DNA of 64,000 nt from Amycolatopsis sp. WQ 127309 (GCF_023023025.1 NZ_CP095481.1:10057001-10121000), one strand, 5' to 3'; shown: positions 26,279-34,654, counted from the first letter of the stretch. Notes: a model not told the origin generated them from the sequence alone. A program made the numbers and translations.

Positions 26279-26761
26279 ATGGGACGACGTGGGGTGCTGA
26301 TCGCGGTGGGGTGGCTGCTGGCCGCCGGGGCCACGGCCGCGGCCGCCACGTTCGCCCTGGACGTCGTCGGCGCGGGCATCCTCGGCCCGCAGAACCAGCC
26401 CCTGTCCCAGGACGACGTCACCCGCGCGCTCGCGGCCGCGCCGGTCACCTCTTCGGCGGTGGTGCCCACGACCACCGCCGCCGCTCCTTCGTCTTCGAGC
26501 GCCCCGGCACCGCGCGGCCTGACGGTGCCGGGTGGCAGCCTCGTCGCCGAATGCGCGGGCGGTCAGGTGACGCTGCGGTCGTGGAGCCCGGACCCGGGCT
26601 TCCGCACCGACGACGTCTCCCGCGGCCCGGCCGCCTCGGCGTCGATCAAGTTCAAGAACGGCGGCACGGAGAACATGACGATCGTGACCTGCGTCGACGG
26701 CGAACCCCACGCGGAGTCCGTCGCCGACGACCACCACGGAGGCCACGGCGGCGATGGTTAG
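26279..26761 (+). CDS. Membrane-anchored or exported protein with His/Asp-rich tail
   Basis: About 160 residues (start at ATG 26279; GTG 26270 would add three residues). An N-terminal hydrophobic segment (GVLIAVGWLLAAGATAAA) is followed by a Ser/Thr/Ala/Pro-rich linker, then a short domain with two Cys (VAECAGGQV, VTCVDGEPH) and a tail VADDHHGGHGGDG. No named family recognised. It is divergent from the response regulator at 26176 and looks like the counterpart of the DDHGG-repeat protein at the other end of the two-component system. CACAGT seven bases before ATG hints at a leaderless mRNA. The final TAG is also the first bases of a 27-bp direct repeat. Confidence 0.65.
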   Translation: MGRRGVLIAVGWLLAAGATAAAATFALDVVGAGILGPQNQPLSQDDVTRALAAAPVTSSAVVPTTTAAAPSSSSAPAPRGLTVPGGSLVAECAGGQVTLRSWSPDPGFRTDDVSRGPAASASIKFKNGGTENMTIVTCVDGEPHAESVADDHHGGHGGDG

Positions 26762-26785
26762 CGCGGCAGGCCCGCGTTCAGCTGC
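26759..26785. repeat. Direct repeat, left copy (copy of the reductase gene end)
   Basis: Matches 27025-27051 at 26 of 27 positions (TAGCGCGGCAGGCCC...). The right copy is the 3' end of the aldo/keto reductase gene, including its stop codon. Confidence 0.8.
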
Positions 26786-26796
26786 CCTCGCGTCGC

Positions 26797-26953
26797 GTGT
26801 TGGCCATTCCGGTCGCCGTGTTGGCCGGCCCGGTCGCCGTGTTGGCCGGTCCAGGCGCTGTGTCGGCCATTCCGGACGCCGCCTTGGCCAGTTCGGACAC
26901 CGCGTTGGCCGGTCCCGGGCGCCGTGTTGGCCGTGTCGGCCATTCCCGTCGCT
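26797..26953. repeat. 21-bp tandem repeat array
   Basis: Seven to eight copies of a 21-bp unit like GTGTTGGCCGGCCCGGTCGCC, one of them 22 bp and one partial. It sits between the two copies of the 27-bp direct repeat, in the gap between the genes ending at 26761 and 27024. Seven-codon periodicity keeps frames open but no signal for a gene is present. Confidence 0.8.
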
Positions 26954-27023
26954 GTGCGGCCTTCGTGCGTGGCCCGCAATCCGGCCACCACAGCGACGAG
27001 AAGCGCGACCGGCCGGACGGCGG

Positions 27024-28022
27024 CTAGCGCGGCAGGCCCGCGTTGAGCTGCGCCAGGATGCCGTGCGGGAACGGCAATGGCGTCGCACTCACTTCCGTCA
27101 GCCGGTCCACCTGGGCGCCGGTCAGGTCGAGAGTCAGCGCGCCCAGGCTCTCGGTCAGCTGTTCCGGTGACCGGGCACCGATCAGGGGTGCCGGCATCGC
27201 GGGCCGGCGCGTCACCCAGTGCAGGGCGACCTGCGCCGGGGTCGCGTCCACCTCGGTGGCGATCTCGCGGACGGCGTCGAGGATCGCCCATCGCGGCTCG
27301 GGGACGTCGGAGCCTTCGAGGCGGCCGGTGCCCTCGCCGTCGCGGGTGTACTTGCCGCTGAGGAAGCCGCCGCCGATCGCGCCCCACGGCTGGATCGCGA
27401 TGCCGAACTCCTGGGCCAGCGGCACGTATTCGGCCTCGATCGCGCGCTCGATCAGGGAGTAGGCCAGCTGCAGCGCCGTCACCGGCGGGCCGCCGAGCAT
27501 GGCCGCCTTCGTCGCGTACCAGGCCGGGACGTCGCTGAGCCCGGCGGCGCGGATCTTCCCGGCCCGCACCAGATCGTCGAACGCGGCCATCACCTCTTCC
27601 GCCGGGGTGGAGCCGTCCCAGACGTGCAGCCAGTACAGATCGACGTGGTCGACGCCGAGCCGGCGCAGCGACGCCTCGAGCGAAGCGACCATGTTCTTGC
27701 GCCCGTTGCTGCGGTGCCGGGGATCCGACACCGGGCCGCCGTCGGCGAACTTGGGCCCGGAGTACTTGGTGGCGAGCACGATGTCGTCGCGTGCGGTGTC
27801 GCGCAGGAACTCGCCGACGAGCACCTCGCTGCGGCCGTCGCCGTAGTTGTCCGCTGTGTCGACGAAGTTCCCGCCGCCGTCGACGTAGGTGCGGAAGATC
27901 TTGCGGGCCGTGTCGTCGTCGGCGCAGAGGGCGCCGGTGCCGAAGGTCATCGCGCCCAGGGCGAGCGGCGAGACCCGCAGCCCGGAGCGGCCCAGGGGCC
28001 GGTAGTGGTCGAGTTCGGTCAT
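27024..28022 (-). CDS. Aldo/keto reductase
   Basis: A 332-residue NADPH-dependent oxidoreductase of the AKR (beta/alpha)8 family. The catalytic tetrad is visible: Asp in FVDTADNYG, Tyr in NYGDGRSE, Lys in LATKYSG and His in YWLHVWD. The fold has GRSGLRVSPLALGAM at the start and the cofactor segment QPWGAIGGGFLSGKY. Reduces aldehydes/ketones of unknown identity. ATG at 28022 (TELDHYRPLGR) begins the fold; a 22-residue extension reading from 28088 has no support. Transcription may start from a SigF/SigB-type promoter at 28109-28134. The 3' end is duplicated at 26759. Confidence 0.93.
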   Translation of the reverse strand: MTELDHYRPLGRSGLRVSPLALGAMTFGTGALCADDDTARKIFRTYVDGGGNFVDTADNYGDGRSEVLVGEFLRDTARDDIVLATKYSGPKFADGGPVSDPRHRSNGRKNMVASLEASLRRLGVDHVDLYWLHVWDGSTPAEEVMAAFDDLVRAGKIRAAGLSDVPAWYATKAAMLGGPPVTALQLAYSLIERAIEAEYVPLAQEFGIAIQPWGAIGGGFLSGKYTRDGEGTGRLEGSDVPEPRWAILDAVREIATEVDATPAQVALHWVTRRPAMPAPLIGARSPEQLTESLGALTLDLTGAQVDRLTEVSATPLPFPHGILAQLNAGLPR

Positions 28023-28108
28023 GCCCTCGATCGTGCAACCCGGACCGTGCTCCGGGTCAACCCGACCGGGTGATGCACAACCGGGCAAGAACGAGGAGAA
28101 AAGCAGGC

Positions 28109-28134
28109 ATACCCCCGACTATCAGTGAGTGAAC
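28109..28134 (-). promoter_or_regulatory. SigF/SigB-type promoter candidate upstream of the aldo/keto reductase
   Basis: On the minus strand GTTC (plus 28131-28134) and GGGTAT (plus 28109-28114) are separated by 16 bases, matching the pattern seen at 18634-18658. The start codon is about 90 bases downstream. Confidence 0.4.
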
Positions 28135-28211
28135 GTCCGGTGTGCGCTAATCTGCCCGGATTCAGGTCGTCGCTGGTAGACGGCCTCCCCGGATGGCGAG
28201 GAGTCGAATTC

Positions 28212-28742
28212 GTGCAACCGAACCTGGGGCCAGGTGAAGACTTCCAACTCCTGCTGGACCGGCAGGTCCGGGACATGCAGGCGAAAGCGGCGGCGCTGAG
28301 TGAAGCCCTTTCGTCCGCCGGGGCCACCGTGCGCACCCGCGACGGCGCCGTCACCGTGACCCTCGCCCCCAACGGTGCCCTGACGAACCTCGAGCTCGGC
28401 TTCCGGGCCTGCGAGATGGGCCCGGCCCGGCTGACCGCGGCGATCATGGGCGCGGTCCGCGACGCGCAACGCCAGACCGCCCGCAGCGTCGCCGACTCCT
28501 TCGCGACCATCAACGGCGACAGCGAGTCCACCGACATGGTCCGGTCCTTCCTGCCGCCGGACCCGCCGCCGGACGGCGACTTCGCGGCGCCGGACAACGC
28601 CGAGCCCGAGCGGACCCCGCCGCCGGCCGCGACCCCGCCACCGCCGCCGCGGCCGGCCGGCCCACCGCCGGCCGCCGGGCCTGCTCCGCGTCGCCGTCCC
28701 TCGGGCGACGACACCTTCGACGACGAATCGAACCCCTGGTGA
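28212..28742 (+). CDS. YbaB/EbfC-like protein linked to type VII secretion
   Basis: A 176-residue protein from GTG 28212 (GAGGAG nine bases before). Residues 1-110 resemble the YbaB/EbfC nucleoid-binding fold (DRQVRDMQAKAAALSEALSSA, VTLAPNGALTNLELGF), the variety found with ESX genes in actinomycetes. The C-terminal 55 residues are Pro-rich (PPPAATPPPPPRPAGPPPA) and end [11 protein letters not shown]. The stop overlaps the next start (GTGA). It may be a chaperone-like or secreted partner for the following two proteins; the exact role in such clusters is not known. Confidence 0.75.
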   Translation: MQPNLGPGEDFQLLLDRQVRDMQAKAAALSEALSSAGATVRTRDGAVTVTLAPNGALTNLELGFRACEMGPARLTAAIMGAVRDAQRQTARSVADSFATINGDSESTDMVRSFLPPDPPPDGDFAAPDNAEPERTPPPAATPPPPPRPAGPPPAAGPAPRRRPSGDDTFDDESNPW

Positions 28743-29053
28743 GCGGCGGCGGTTTCCGGGTCGACTCCGAGCCGCTGGCGAAGTTCGCCCAGCACCTCGA
28801 CGAACTCGAGAGCAACCTCAAGAGCACCGGGGACCTGGTCGGCGGCATGACCTGTGACCCCGGCATGTTCGGCATCAACCCGGCGTGCCAGCTGATGGCC
28901 GCGGGCGCGAGCACGTGGACCGACAAGGCACACCACCAGTTCGGGGACTACGCGAAGACCATCGGCGAGTTCGCGGACAAGGTCACCGAGGCCGCGAAGC
29001 GGTACAAGTCCGGTGAGCAGGACGCTGTCGACTCGATCGTGAGGTTCGAATAG
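28739..29053 (+). CDS. EspC/WXG100-like type VII secretion protein
   Basis: A 104-residue helical-hairpin protein. It fits the EspC/ESX family: an N-terminal helix with [15 protein letters not shown], a central turn with [15 protein letters not shown], and a C-terminal helix [17 protein letters not shown] with a Y-x-x-x-E-like signal (Y-K-S-G-E) that would target it to type VII secretion. GTG overlaps the YbaB stop; the stop (TAG) overlaps the next GTG by one base. No ESX ATPase (EccC) is present in the window, so the secretion machine is encoded elsewhere. Confidence 0.8.
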   Translation: MSGGGFRVDSEPLAKFAQHLDELESNLKSTGDLVGGMTCDPGMFGINPACQLMAAGASTWTDKAHHQFGDYAKTIGEFADKVTEAAKRYKSGEQDAVDSIVRFE

Positions 29054-30825
29054 TGGCCGACGACTACAAGAGCAAGGACGTCAGCCTCCACGGCGGCGAG
29101 CTCTTCAACAGTGACAACGCGTCGGCCGGAGCCGGGTTCTTCGAGGCGGCGGTGGGCCTGGACAAGGCCGTCAAGGACAACGACAAGGTCGCGATCGGCA
29201 TCGGCTCGGCGGGCATGGCGCTGGAGACCATCGGTCTCGTGCTGGACCCGATCGGCAGCCTGCTGACCGCCGGGATCGGCTGGCTCATCGAGCACATCAC
29301 GATCCTGCGGTGGCCGCTGGACATCCTGATGGGCGACCCGATCGGCATCGCGGCGGCCAGTGAGGCGCTCACGGCCGAGAAGAAGAAGCTGGAACAGTGG
29401 TCGCAGGACCACCAGACGGCGATCGACACGCTGATGAAGGACTGGTCCGGCAAGGCGGCCGACGCGTTCAAGAAGGACATGGACGCGGTCACCGAGCAGC
29501 TCGGTTCCCTGGGCTGGTACCTGGACCAGGCCGGCAAGAACATGAAGATCGCCGGCGGCATCGTCGGCGCGTTCCGCGGCATCTTCCGTGACCTGATCGC
29601 GATGCTCCTGGCGACGATCATCAAGGGCGCCCTGATCGCGGCGGCGCTGGCCCCGGTGACGTTCGGCGCGTCGATCGCGCTGTTCGTCGGCACGACGATC
29701 GGCACGGTGGCCACGGCACTGGGCAAGATCGGCACGAAGCTCATCGAGCTGGCCAAGAAGCTGGGCGACCTGGTGGCGTCGCTGGCGAAGATGGGCAAGG
29801 CGGGTGACGAGCTGGCCGGCGCGAAGCCCCCGACGAGCAGCCTCACGCCGACACCCACCCCGAAGCCGCCCGCGACGCCGTTGCCGAAGCCGGACGCGAC
29901 CCCGGAACCGAAGCCGTCCTCGGCCACGCCGGAACCCAAGCCCGAACCGAAACCCGACCCCAAGCCGGAACCGAAGCCCGAGCCCAAACCGGAGCCCGCG
30001 CCGTCGTCGGCGGCGACTCCCGAGCCCAAGCCGTCGTCGGCCACTCCCGAGCCCGAGCCCAAGCCGTCGTCGGCGCCTCCTGAGCCGGAACCCAAACCGT
30101 CGTCGGCCACGCCGGAACCCAAGCCGGAACCCACGCCCGAGCCGAAGCCCGAGCCCGCACCCGAGCCGAAGCCCGAACCCGCGCCGTCCTCCTCGGCGAC
30201 CCCGGAGCCGAAGCCGGAACCCAAGCCGGAGCCGAAGCCCGAACCGGAACCCAAGCCGTCCTCGGCCACGCCCGAGCCCAAGCCGGAACCGAAACCCGAG
30301 CCGAAGCCCGAACCCACACCCGAGCCGAAGCCCGAGCCCGCACCGTCGTCCTCGGCTACCCCGGAACCGGCGCCGCCCAAGCCGGAACCCAAGCCCGAGC
30401 CCGACCCCAAGCCGTCCTCGGCCACTCCGGAACCGAAGCCCGAACCGGCGCCGCCCAAGCCGGAGCCCGCGCCGCCGAAGCCGGACGACGCCGGCAACCC
30501 GCCGGCCACGCCGGCGCCGGAGCCCAAGCCGCACAAGCCGTTCACCGACCAGATGACCGACGTCATCAAGGACAAGCTGTCCAAAGTGGACGGTGTGACG
30601 CCGGAGATCATGCAGAAGTTCGACAAGATCAGCAACCTCTCCGTGCACGAGCTGGGCAAGCTCTTCAACAGCCCGGCCGCCGCCGAGAAGTTCGAGTCGG
30701 CGATCAAGGTCATGACCGACCCGTGGTTCGGCAAGTCGGGCCTGGCCGGCAAGACCGTCGTCGACATGATCAAGGGCGTGCCCGCCAGCATCGGGAACGT
30801 CACCGGCGGCGGAGACGACGACTGA
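29053..30825 (+). CDS. ESX-type substrate with WXG helix and long PEPK repeat
   Basis: A 590-residue protein. Residues about 40-160 contain a helical ESX-like core with a W-S-G motif in [21 protein letters not shown]; two strongly hydrophobic stretches (about 190-235, [21 protein letters not shown]) could insert in a membrane. Residues 258-490 are Pro/Glu/Lys repeats of the type [20 protein letters not shown], an extended rod likely to span a thick envelope. A C-terminal 100-residue helical part follows ([16 protein letters not shown]). It is the last gene of the ESX triad. Possible roles are toxin-like effector, surface adhesin or envelope anchor; no toxin motif seen. Confidence 0.78.
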   Translation: MADDYKSKDVSLHGGELFNSDNASAGAGFFEAAVGLDKAVKDNDKVAIGIGSAGMALETIGLVLDPIGSLLTAGIGWLIEHITILRWPLDILMGDPIGIAAASEALTAEKKKLEQWSQDHQTAIDTLMKDWSGKAADAFKKDMDAVTEQLGSLGWYLDQAGKNMKIAGGIVGAFRGIFRDLIAMLLATIIKGALIAAALAPVTFGASIALFVGTTIGTVATALGKIGTKLIELAKKLGDLVASLAKMGKAGDELAGAKPPTSSLTPTPTPKPPATPLPKPDATPEPKPSSATPEPKPEPKPDPKPEPKPEPKPEPAPSSAATPEPKPSSATPEPEPKPSSAPPEPEPKPSSATPEPKPEPTPEPKPEPAPEPKPEPAPSSSATPEPKPEPKPEPKPEPEPKPSSATPEPKPEPKPEPKPEPTPEPKPEPAPSSSATPEPAPPKPEPKPEPDPKPSSATPEPKPEPAPPKPEPAPPKPDDAGNPPATPAPEPKPHKPFTDQMTDVIKDKLSKVDGVTPEIMQKFDKISNLSVHELGKLFNSPAAAEKFESAIKVMTDPWFGKSGLAGKTVVDMIKGVPASIGNVTGGGDDD

Positions 30826-30830
30826 TCCCC

Positions 30831-30865
30831 GACCCGTGACCGGCGCACCCCGCCGGTCACGGGTC
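30831..30865. terminator. Bidirectional terminator hairpin
   Basis: GACCCGTGACCGGCG (30831-30845) pairs perfectly with CGCCGGTCACGGGTC (30851-30865) around a five-base loop. It lies between two convergent genes, and the stop codon of the PucR gene (30857-30859) is inside the right arm. Confidence 0.7.
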
Positions 30866-32338
30866 GGACAGGATCACCGCTCGCGACGCCAGGTGCAGCG
30901 CCAGCCGTTCGTCCGGCCGGGACAGGTCGACGCCCAGCAGCTGCTCGATCCGCGCGATCCGCGCCGCCACCGTGTTGCGGTGCACGCCGAGCACGGTCGC
31001 CGTCTCCGCGATCGACGACTCCGCGTCCAAATAGGACGCCAGCGTCCGCACCAGGTCCCCCGGCACCTCGCGCAGGGGCGCGACCAGTGCGCGGGCCGCG
31101 GGTTCGAACGTGTCCGTGCGGGTCCATTCGAGCAGCAGCTGGGCCATGCCGAGCTGGTCGACGTGCAGGAAGTGGCCCGTCTCGGGGCGGGTCGCGGCCA
31201 GGCGGGCGGCGTCGCTCGCCTCGGCGACCGTCGCGGCCAGGCCGTCCGGACGCGGGTGCGGCCGCCCGACGCCCATGTGCGCGCCCAGCCGCAACGTCCG
31301 GTGCGCGGCCTGCAGGCGGCTCGCCAGCGAGCGCACCCGCTCGGCCGTCGGCTCCTGGTCGAAGGTGACCCAGCCGGTCCAGCCGTCGCCGTGCTCGACC
31401 ACCACCGCCTCGACGTCCTCCGCCCGCAGCGCCCGCACGACCTCCTGCGTGCGCGCGACGGTGTCGACCGCCGCGGGGACGCCGATGTGCAGCCCGACGT
31501 GCCAGCCGCCGAGCCGCCAGCCCGCGTCGGCGACGCGGCGGCGCAGGTCGGCGCCCGGTTCGGTGTCGAGGCGCAGCAGGTCGCCGAGCAACGCCGTGCG
31601 CGAGCGCGCGTCGCGTTCCAGCTCGAGGCGGTTGGCGAGCAGCCAGCGCTGCACCGCCCCGGCCGCGACGGCGAGGGCGGGCGGGACGACGTCCGCGCGG
31701 GCGGCCTCGGTGCCCCGCAGCTCGACGGCCAGCCACACGGCCAGCGCGGGATGCGCAAGGAGGACGCCGTCGTCGAGGGTGATCCGCTGCGGCACGGGTT
31801 CGCCGAGCCGGACACGCCCGGCTTCGCTGAGTTCGCCGGCCAGGGGCACGCCACGGTCGTCGAGCACCGCGACCGGCGACCGCAACAGCCGCCGCAGCAC
31901 CGCGACGACCTCCTCGGGCGCCCGCGGCCGGTCCCCGAGGGCGCGGTGCGTGGCCAGGACGAGGTCGGCCCGCGCCAGCTCCGGCGCCGCGAGCAATAAT
32001 CGCGCCTCGACAACCAGGTCCAGGGGCGACGCACGGGTGTTCAGCAGCGGCACGGCCAGCCGATCAGCGAGCAACCGCGACGCGGCGAGCGGTTCGACGC
32101 CCGGCAGCAGCACCCCGGTGGCCCCGGCATCGGCGCACCGCCGAAGCAGGGCGTCGATCTGCCAATCGGTCCCGGCAACCGGCCGCACGACGACGACCAG
32201 CTCATCGGGTACCGGATCGTGGGAAGCGTCCAAAGTGGCCTGAACCGTCGCGAGTGGACGGTCAAGCCCGGCGGCCCCGGCAACCAGCCGGACGTGCTCC
32301 GCCCAGCCCGGCGAGGCGAGCACCCGCCGCAGGCTCAT
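30857..32338 (-). CDS. PucR-family transcriptional regulator
   Basis: A 493-residue regulator with an N-terminal PucR domain (about 1-125; LVVVVRPVAGTDWQIDALLRRCADAGATGVLLPG), a GGDEF-like/CdaR central part and a C-terminal PucR helix-turn-helix (about 430-490; SSIAETATVLGVHRNTVAARIARIEQLLGVDL). PucR proteins respond to purine or related catabolites. It precedes (reading minus strand) nothing in its own direction but is downstream of a catabolic cluster of DUF917, hydantoinase and NCS1 permease genes, so it is probably their regulator. ATG 32338 overlaps the stop of an open frame running through a repeat array upstream. Confidence 0.9.
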   Translation of the reverse strand: MSLRRVLASPGWAEHVRLVAGAAGLDRPLATVQATLDASHDPVPDELVVVVRPVAGTDWQIDALLRRCADAGATGVLLPGVEPLAASRLLADRLAVPLLNTRASPLDLVVEARLLLAAPELARADLVLATHRALGDRPRAPEEVVAVLRRLLRSPVAVLDDRGVPLAGELSEAGRVRLGEPVPQRITLDDGVLLAHPALAVWLAVELRGTEAARADVVPPALAVAAGAVQRWLLANRLELERDARSRTALLGDLLRLDTEPGADLRRRVADAGWRLGGWHVGLHIGVPAAVDTVARTQEVVRALRAEDVEAVVVEHGDGWTGWVTFDQEPTAERVRSLASRLQAAHRTLRLGAHMGVGRPHPRPDGLAATVAEASDAARLAATRPETGHFLHVDQLGMAQLLLEWTRTDTFEPAARALVAPLREVPGDLVRTLASYLDAESSIAETATVLGVHRNTVAARIARIEQLLGVDLSRPDERLALHLASRAVILSDP

Positions 32339-32784
32339 CGGCTCGCCTTCGCTTGGCACCCACACGGCTGCTGCGGGCCAGTCCGACCCGGCGACACCGG
32401 CACCCGCCGACGGCTCACCACACCACGATCAAACCCACACCCGCTCGGCCACAACACCGGCCGCCGCAGGTCGGCACAGCCCGGCGCCGCCGGCACTCGC
32501 CACCGACTCACTGCACCACAATCGATCCCGCACCTGTTCGGCCGCACCGACCGCCGCGGGCCTGGCCAGCTCGGCGACGCCGGCATCCACCGCCGACTCA
32601 CCGCACCACAATCACTCCAGCACCCGCTCGGCCGCAACACCAACCGCCGCACGCCGGCACAGCCCGGCGACGCCGGCACTCCCCGCGGGCTCACCGCGCC
32701 ACAATCGATCCCACACCCGCTCGGCCATACCAACCGCCGCACGCCGGCACAGCCCGGCGACGCCGGCACTCCCCGCAGGCTCAC
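32335..32784 (-). CDS. Possible Cys-rich leader ORF through the repeat array (uncertain)
   Basis: An open frame of 149 codons from GTG 32784, running through the 90/93-bp repeats. Its TGA overlaps the ATG of the PucR gene (ATGA), an arrangement used for translational coupling. The repeat lengths are multiples of three so the frame is kept. Each unit encodes GVPASPGCAGVRR and a C-G-I-D-C-G-type pair of Cys. There is no clear Shine-Dalgarno and GC-rich DNA is often open by chance, so this may not be translated. No known family. Confidence 0.25.
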   Translation of the reverse strand: MSLRGVPASPGCAGVRRLVWPSGCGIDCGAVSPRGVPASPGCAGVRRLVLRPSGCWSDCGAVSRRWMPASPSWPGPRRSVRPNRCGIDCGAVSRWRVPAAPGCADLRRPVLWPSGCGFDRGVVSRRRVPVSPGRTGPQQPCGCQAKASR

Positions 32785-32870
32785 CGCACCACAACCAATC
32801 CCACACCCGCCGACCGCACCAACCGCCGCAGGTCGGCACAGCCCGGCACCCGCGGGCTCATCCGACGCTC
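32390..32870. repeat. 90/93-bp tandem array resembling the 5' end of the PucR gene
   Basis: About five copies; the landmark ACACCCGCTCGGCC recurs at 32436, 32529, 32619, 32712 and 32802 (spacings 93, 90, 93, 90). On the minus strand each unit includes a stretch like GTGAGCCTGCGGGGAGTGCC which aligns with the first 36 bases of the adjacent PucR coding sequence (29 of 36 identical for the copy ending at 32784). The 519-bp gap 32339-32857 holds only this array; no promoter for the PucR gene is obvious. Confidence 0.75.
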
Positions 32871-33919
32871 ACCGGGTCGCAGTCGATGCCGTATGCCCGT
32901 GGCTGCAGTACCGGCAGCCTTCGTGGGTCGGTCCAGAAGGGGGCTGCCGCCAGCCTCACCACGTCCACCTCCACTCCGGTCCGGATCGCGTCGCACGTCA
33001 CCGGGATACCCGTTCGGTGGTCCAGTACCGACAGGACGTCCGGTGTGGACGCCGCCGGGGCGCCGTCGCGCAGGGCCAGCAGGTACTCGTTCTCCATCTC
33101 CAGCCTCAGCAGCGAGCCGTCGTCGTGGTCGGCCAGTGTGACGCTGCCGCGGCCGAATCCAGGACTGCTCCGGCCGACGTGCCGCGCTACCTCCAGGACC
33201 CGGCCGCGGGCCAGGACCGAGCCGCGTAGGGCGGCGGCCAAGGCGGCGCGGGGCGGGCTCTCCCCCAGTGCCAGTACCCGGCGGCCCAGCGCCAGTGCGG
33301 CGCTCGTCGTGCCTGGTACCGAGCACGCGGCCAGCTCGCCGGCCGGGATCGGGGCCAGTGCGAACGCCGCCCAGCCGCCCGAACTGGCGACGAACGCCCG
33401 GGCGCCGCGCTCGACCATCGCGTCCGAGCCGGCCGCCAGCAGCATGACCTGGCCGCCCGGTTCGGCCAGTGCCGCGGGGGCGATGCCGCGGCCGGTCGCG
33501 GCGACCGCCAGCTGGTCCAGCCGGGGCAGGCCGCGGCCGGACAGGTCGGCGTCCACGTAGGACAATCCCAGCTCGCCGGCCACCACCAGCGGCATCAGGC
33601 CGTTGAGGCCGCCGATCTCGATGGACATCACCGCGTCGGCGCGCTCGCCGGTCCAGCGTTCGACCGCCGCCACCGCGGACGCGAACTCGTCGCCGCCCGG
33701 CAGTTTCTCGGTGAACGCCGCCGTCGCGCCGACCACGCCGACCGGGACCACGCGGGCCGCGGGCGGCAGGTCGGCCACCGGCCGCACGAGCGGCTCGTGC
33801 CCGCGTTCGAGCTGCCGCCGCAGCAGCACGGCGGCGGTGGCGGTGTCGCCGCCACCGCCGGACCCGAGCAGGGCGGCGCCGCGTTCGAGGGCGGGCACGT
33901 CACCGGCCGTGATGCGCAT
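32858..33919 (-). CDS. DUF917 family protein (S-methyl-thiohydantoin desulfurase-like), divergent copy
   Basis: A 353-residue protein of the DUF917/COG3535 family. The start motif LLGSGGGGDTATA matches the LGTGGGGDPY of its two neighbours, but the DADGMGRAFPE motif of the family is changed to DADLSGRGLPR and CGGINSMIPL to IGGLNGLMPL, so it is the most divergent of three paralogues and may have lost or changed activity. DUF917 proteins act on cyclic thiohydantoin or hydantoin-like rings or activate the HyuA partner. ATG 33919 has little ribosome binding site. It is separated by 21 bases from the SDR gene upstream and is the last gene before the PucR array. Confidence 0.85.
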   Translation of the reverse strand: MRITAGDVPALERGAALLGSGGGGDTATAAVLLRRQLERGHEPLVRPVADLPPAARVVPVGVVGATAAFTEKLPGGDEFASAVAAVERWTGERADAVMSIEIGGLNGLMPLVVAGELGLSYVDADLSGRGLPRLDQLAVAATGRGIAPAALAEPGGQVMLLAAGSDAMVERGARAFVASSGGWAAFALAPIPAGELAACSVPGTTSAALALGRRVLALGESPPRAALAAALRGSVLARGRVLEVARHVGRSSPGFGRGSVTLADHDDGSLLRLEMENEYLLALRDGAPAASTPDVLSVLDHRTGIPVTCDAIRTGVEVDVVRLAAAPFWTDPRRLPVLQPRAYGIDCDPVSVG

Positions 33920-33940
33920 GGACGACCACATTAGCCGAGG

Positions 33941-34654
33941 TCAACGCAGCGCGAAGCCACCGTCGGGATACAGCGTCGACCCGGTCGTGTAGCTGTTGCC
34001 GAACAGGTACAGCACCGCGTCGGCCACTTCGGACTCGCGGCCGACGCGGTGCAGCAGCGTGTCGCGCGAGTACTGCGCGAAGCTCGCCTCCCGCACCGCC
34101 GCCGGCCGCCCGGCCCAGAGGTTGCCGTCGATCGTGCCCGGGGCGACGACGTTCACCCGGACCGGTGCCAGCTCCACTGCGAGCCCGCGCCCGAGGCCTT
34201 CGATCGCCGCGTTGCAGGCGACGTACGCGGGCGCCGCGCCCGGCGGCCGTACGCTCGCCGCGCCGGACATCAGCACGATCGACCCCTCGGGGGCCAGCCG
34301 AGGCGCCGCGTGCTTGACGGCGTGGTACTGGCCCCAGAACTTCGTCTCGAACGGGCTCGCCGCGTCCGCGTCACTCAGCTCGCGCAGCGGTCCGACCACA
34401 TAGGACGCCCCGGGCGTGAACAGGTGGTCGACGCGGTCGAGCGCGCCGAAGAACGCGGCCAGGGAGTCCTGGTCGGTGCTGTCGACGGCCTGCCAGGTGG
34501 CCCCGATCGCCGACGCCGCGTCGGCCAGTTTCGCCGGCGTGCGCCCGCCGAGGTGCACCTTGGCCCCGTCGAGCGCCGCTCGGCGAGCGACTTCGAGGCC
34601 GATGCCCGAGCCGCCACCGATGATGACGACGGTCCGGTCTTCCAGCGTGCTCAC
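33941..34654 (-). CDS. Atypical short-chain dehydrogenase with YxxxN
   Basis: A 237-residue SDR-fold protein. The cofactor motif IIGGGSGIGLEVAR is good. The catalytic Ser lies in LMSGAASVRP, but the expected Y-x-x-x-K is Y-V-A-C-N (from PAYVACNAAIEGL), with Asn replacing the catalytic Lys; I confirmed the AAC codon. GTG 34654 follows GAGGAG and overlaps the stop of the preceding DUF917 gene (GTGA), so it is co-translated with the cluster. It may be inactive or use another mechanism. Product could act on an intermediate of the cyclic amide pathway. Confidence 0.88.
   Translation of the reverse strand: MSTLEDRTVVIIGGGSGIGLEVARRAALDGAKVHLGGRTPAKLADAASAIGATWQAVDSTDQDSLAAFFGALDRVDHLFTPGASYVVGPLRELSDADAASPFETKFWGQYHAVKHAAPRLAPEGSIVLMSGAASVRPPGAAPAYVACNAAIEGLGRGLAVELAPVRVNVVAPGTIDGNLWAGRPAAVREASFAQYSRDTLLHRVGRESEVADAVLYLFGNSYTTGSTLYPDGGFALR

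Noticed and set aside
26759..27051. Mobile element bounded by the 27-bp direct repeats
   Set aside because: No transposase, no terminal inverted repeats, and the right copy is just the end of the reductase gene. The flanks are too long for a target duplication.
28948..30648. 566-codon Arg/Gly/Leu-rich frame antisense to the PEPK-repeat gene
   Set aside because: It is the shadow of the repeated codons of the + strand gene and resembles no protein.
22160..32870. CRISPR arrays at the tandem repeats (22.2-22.7 and 32.4-32.9 kb)
   Set aside because: Repeats are adjacent, without unique spacers, and no cas genes are seen.
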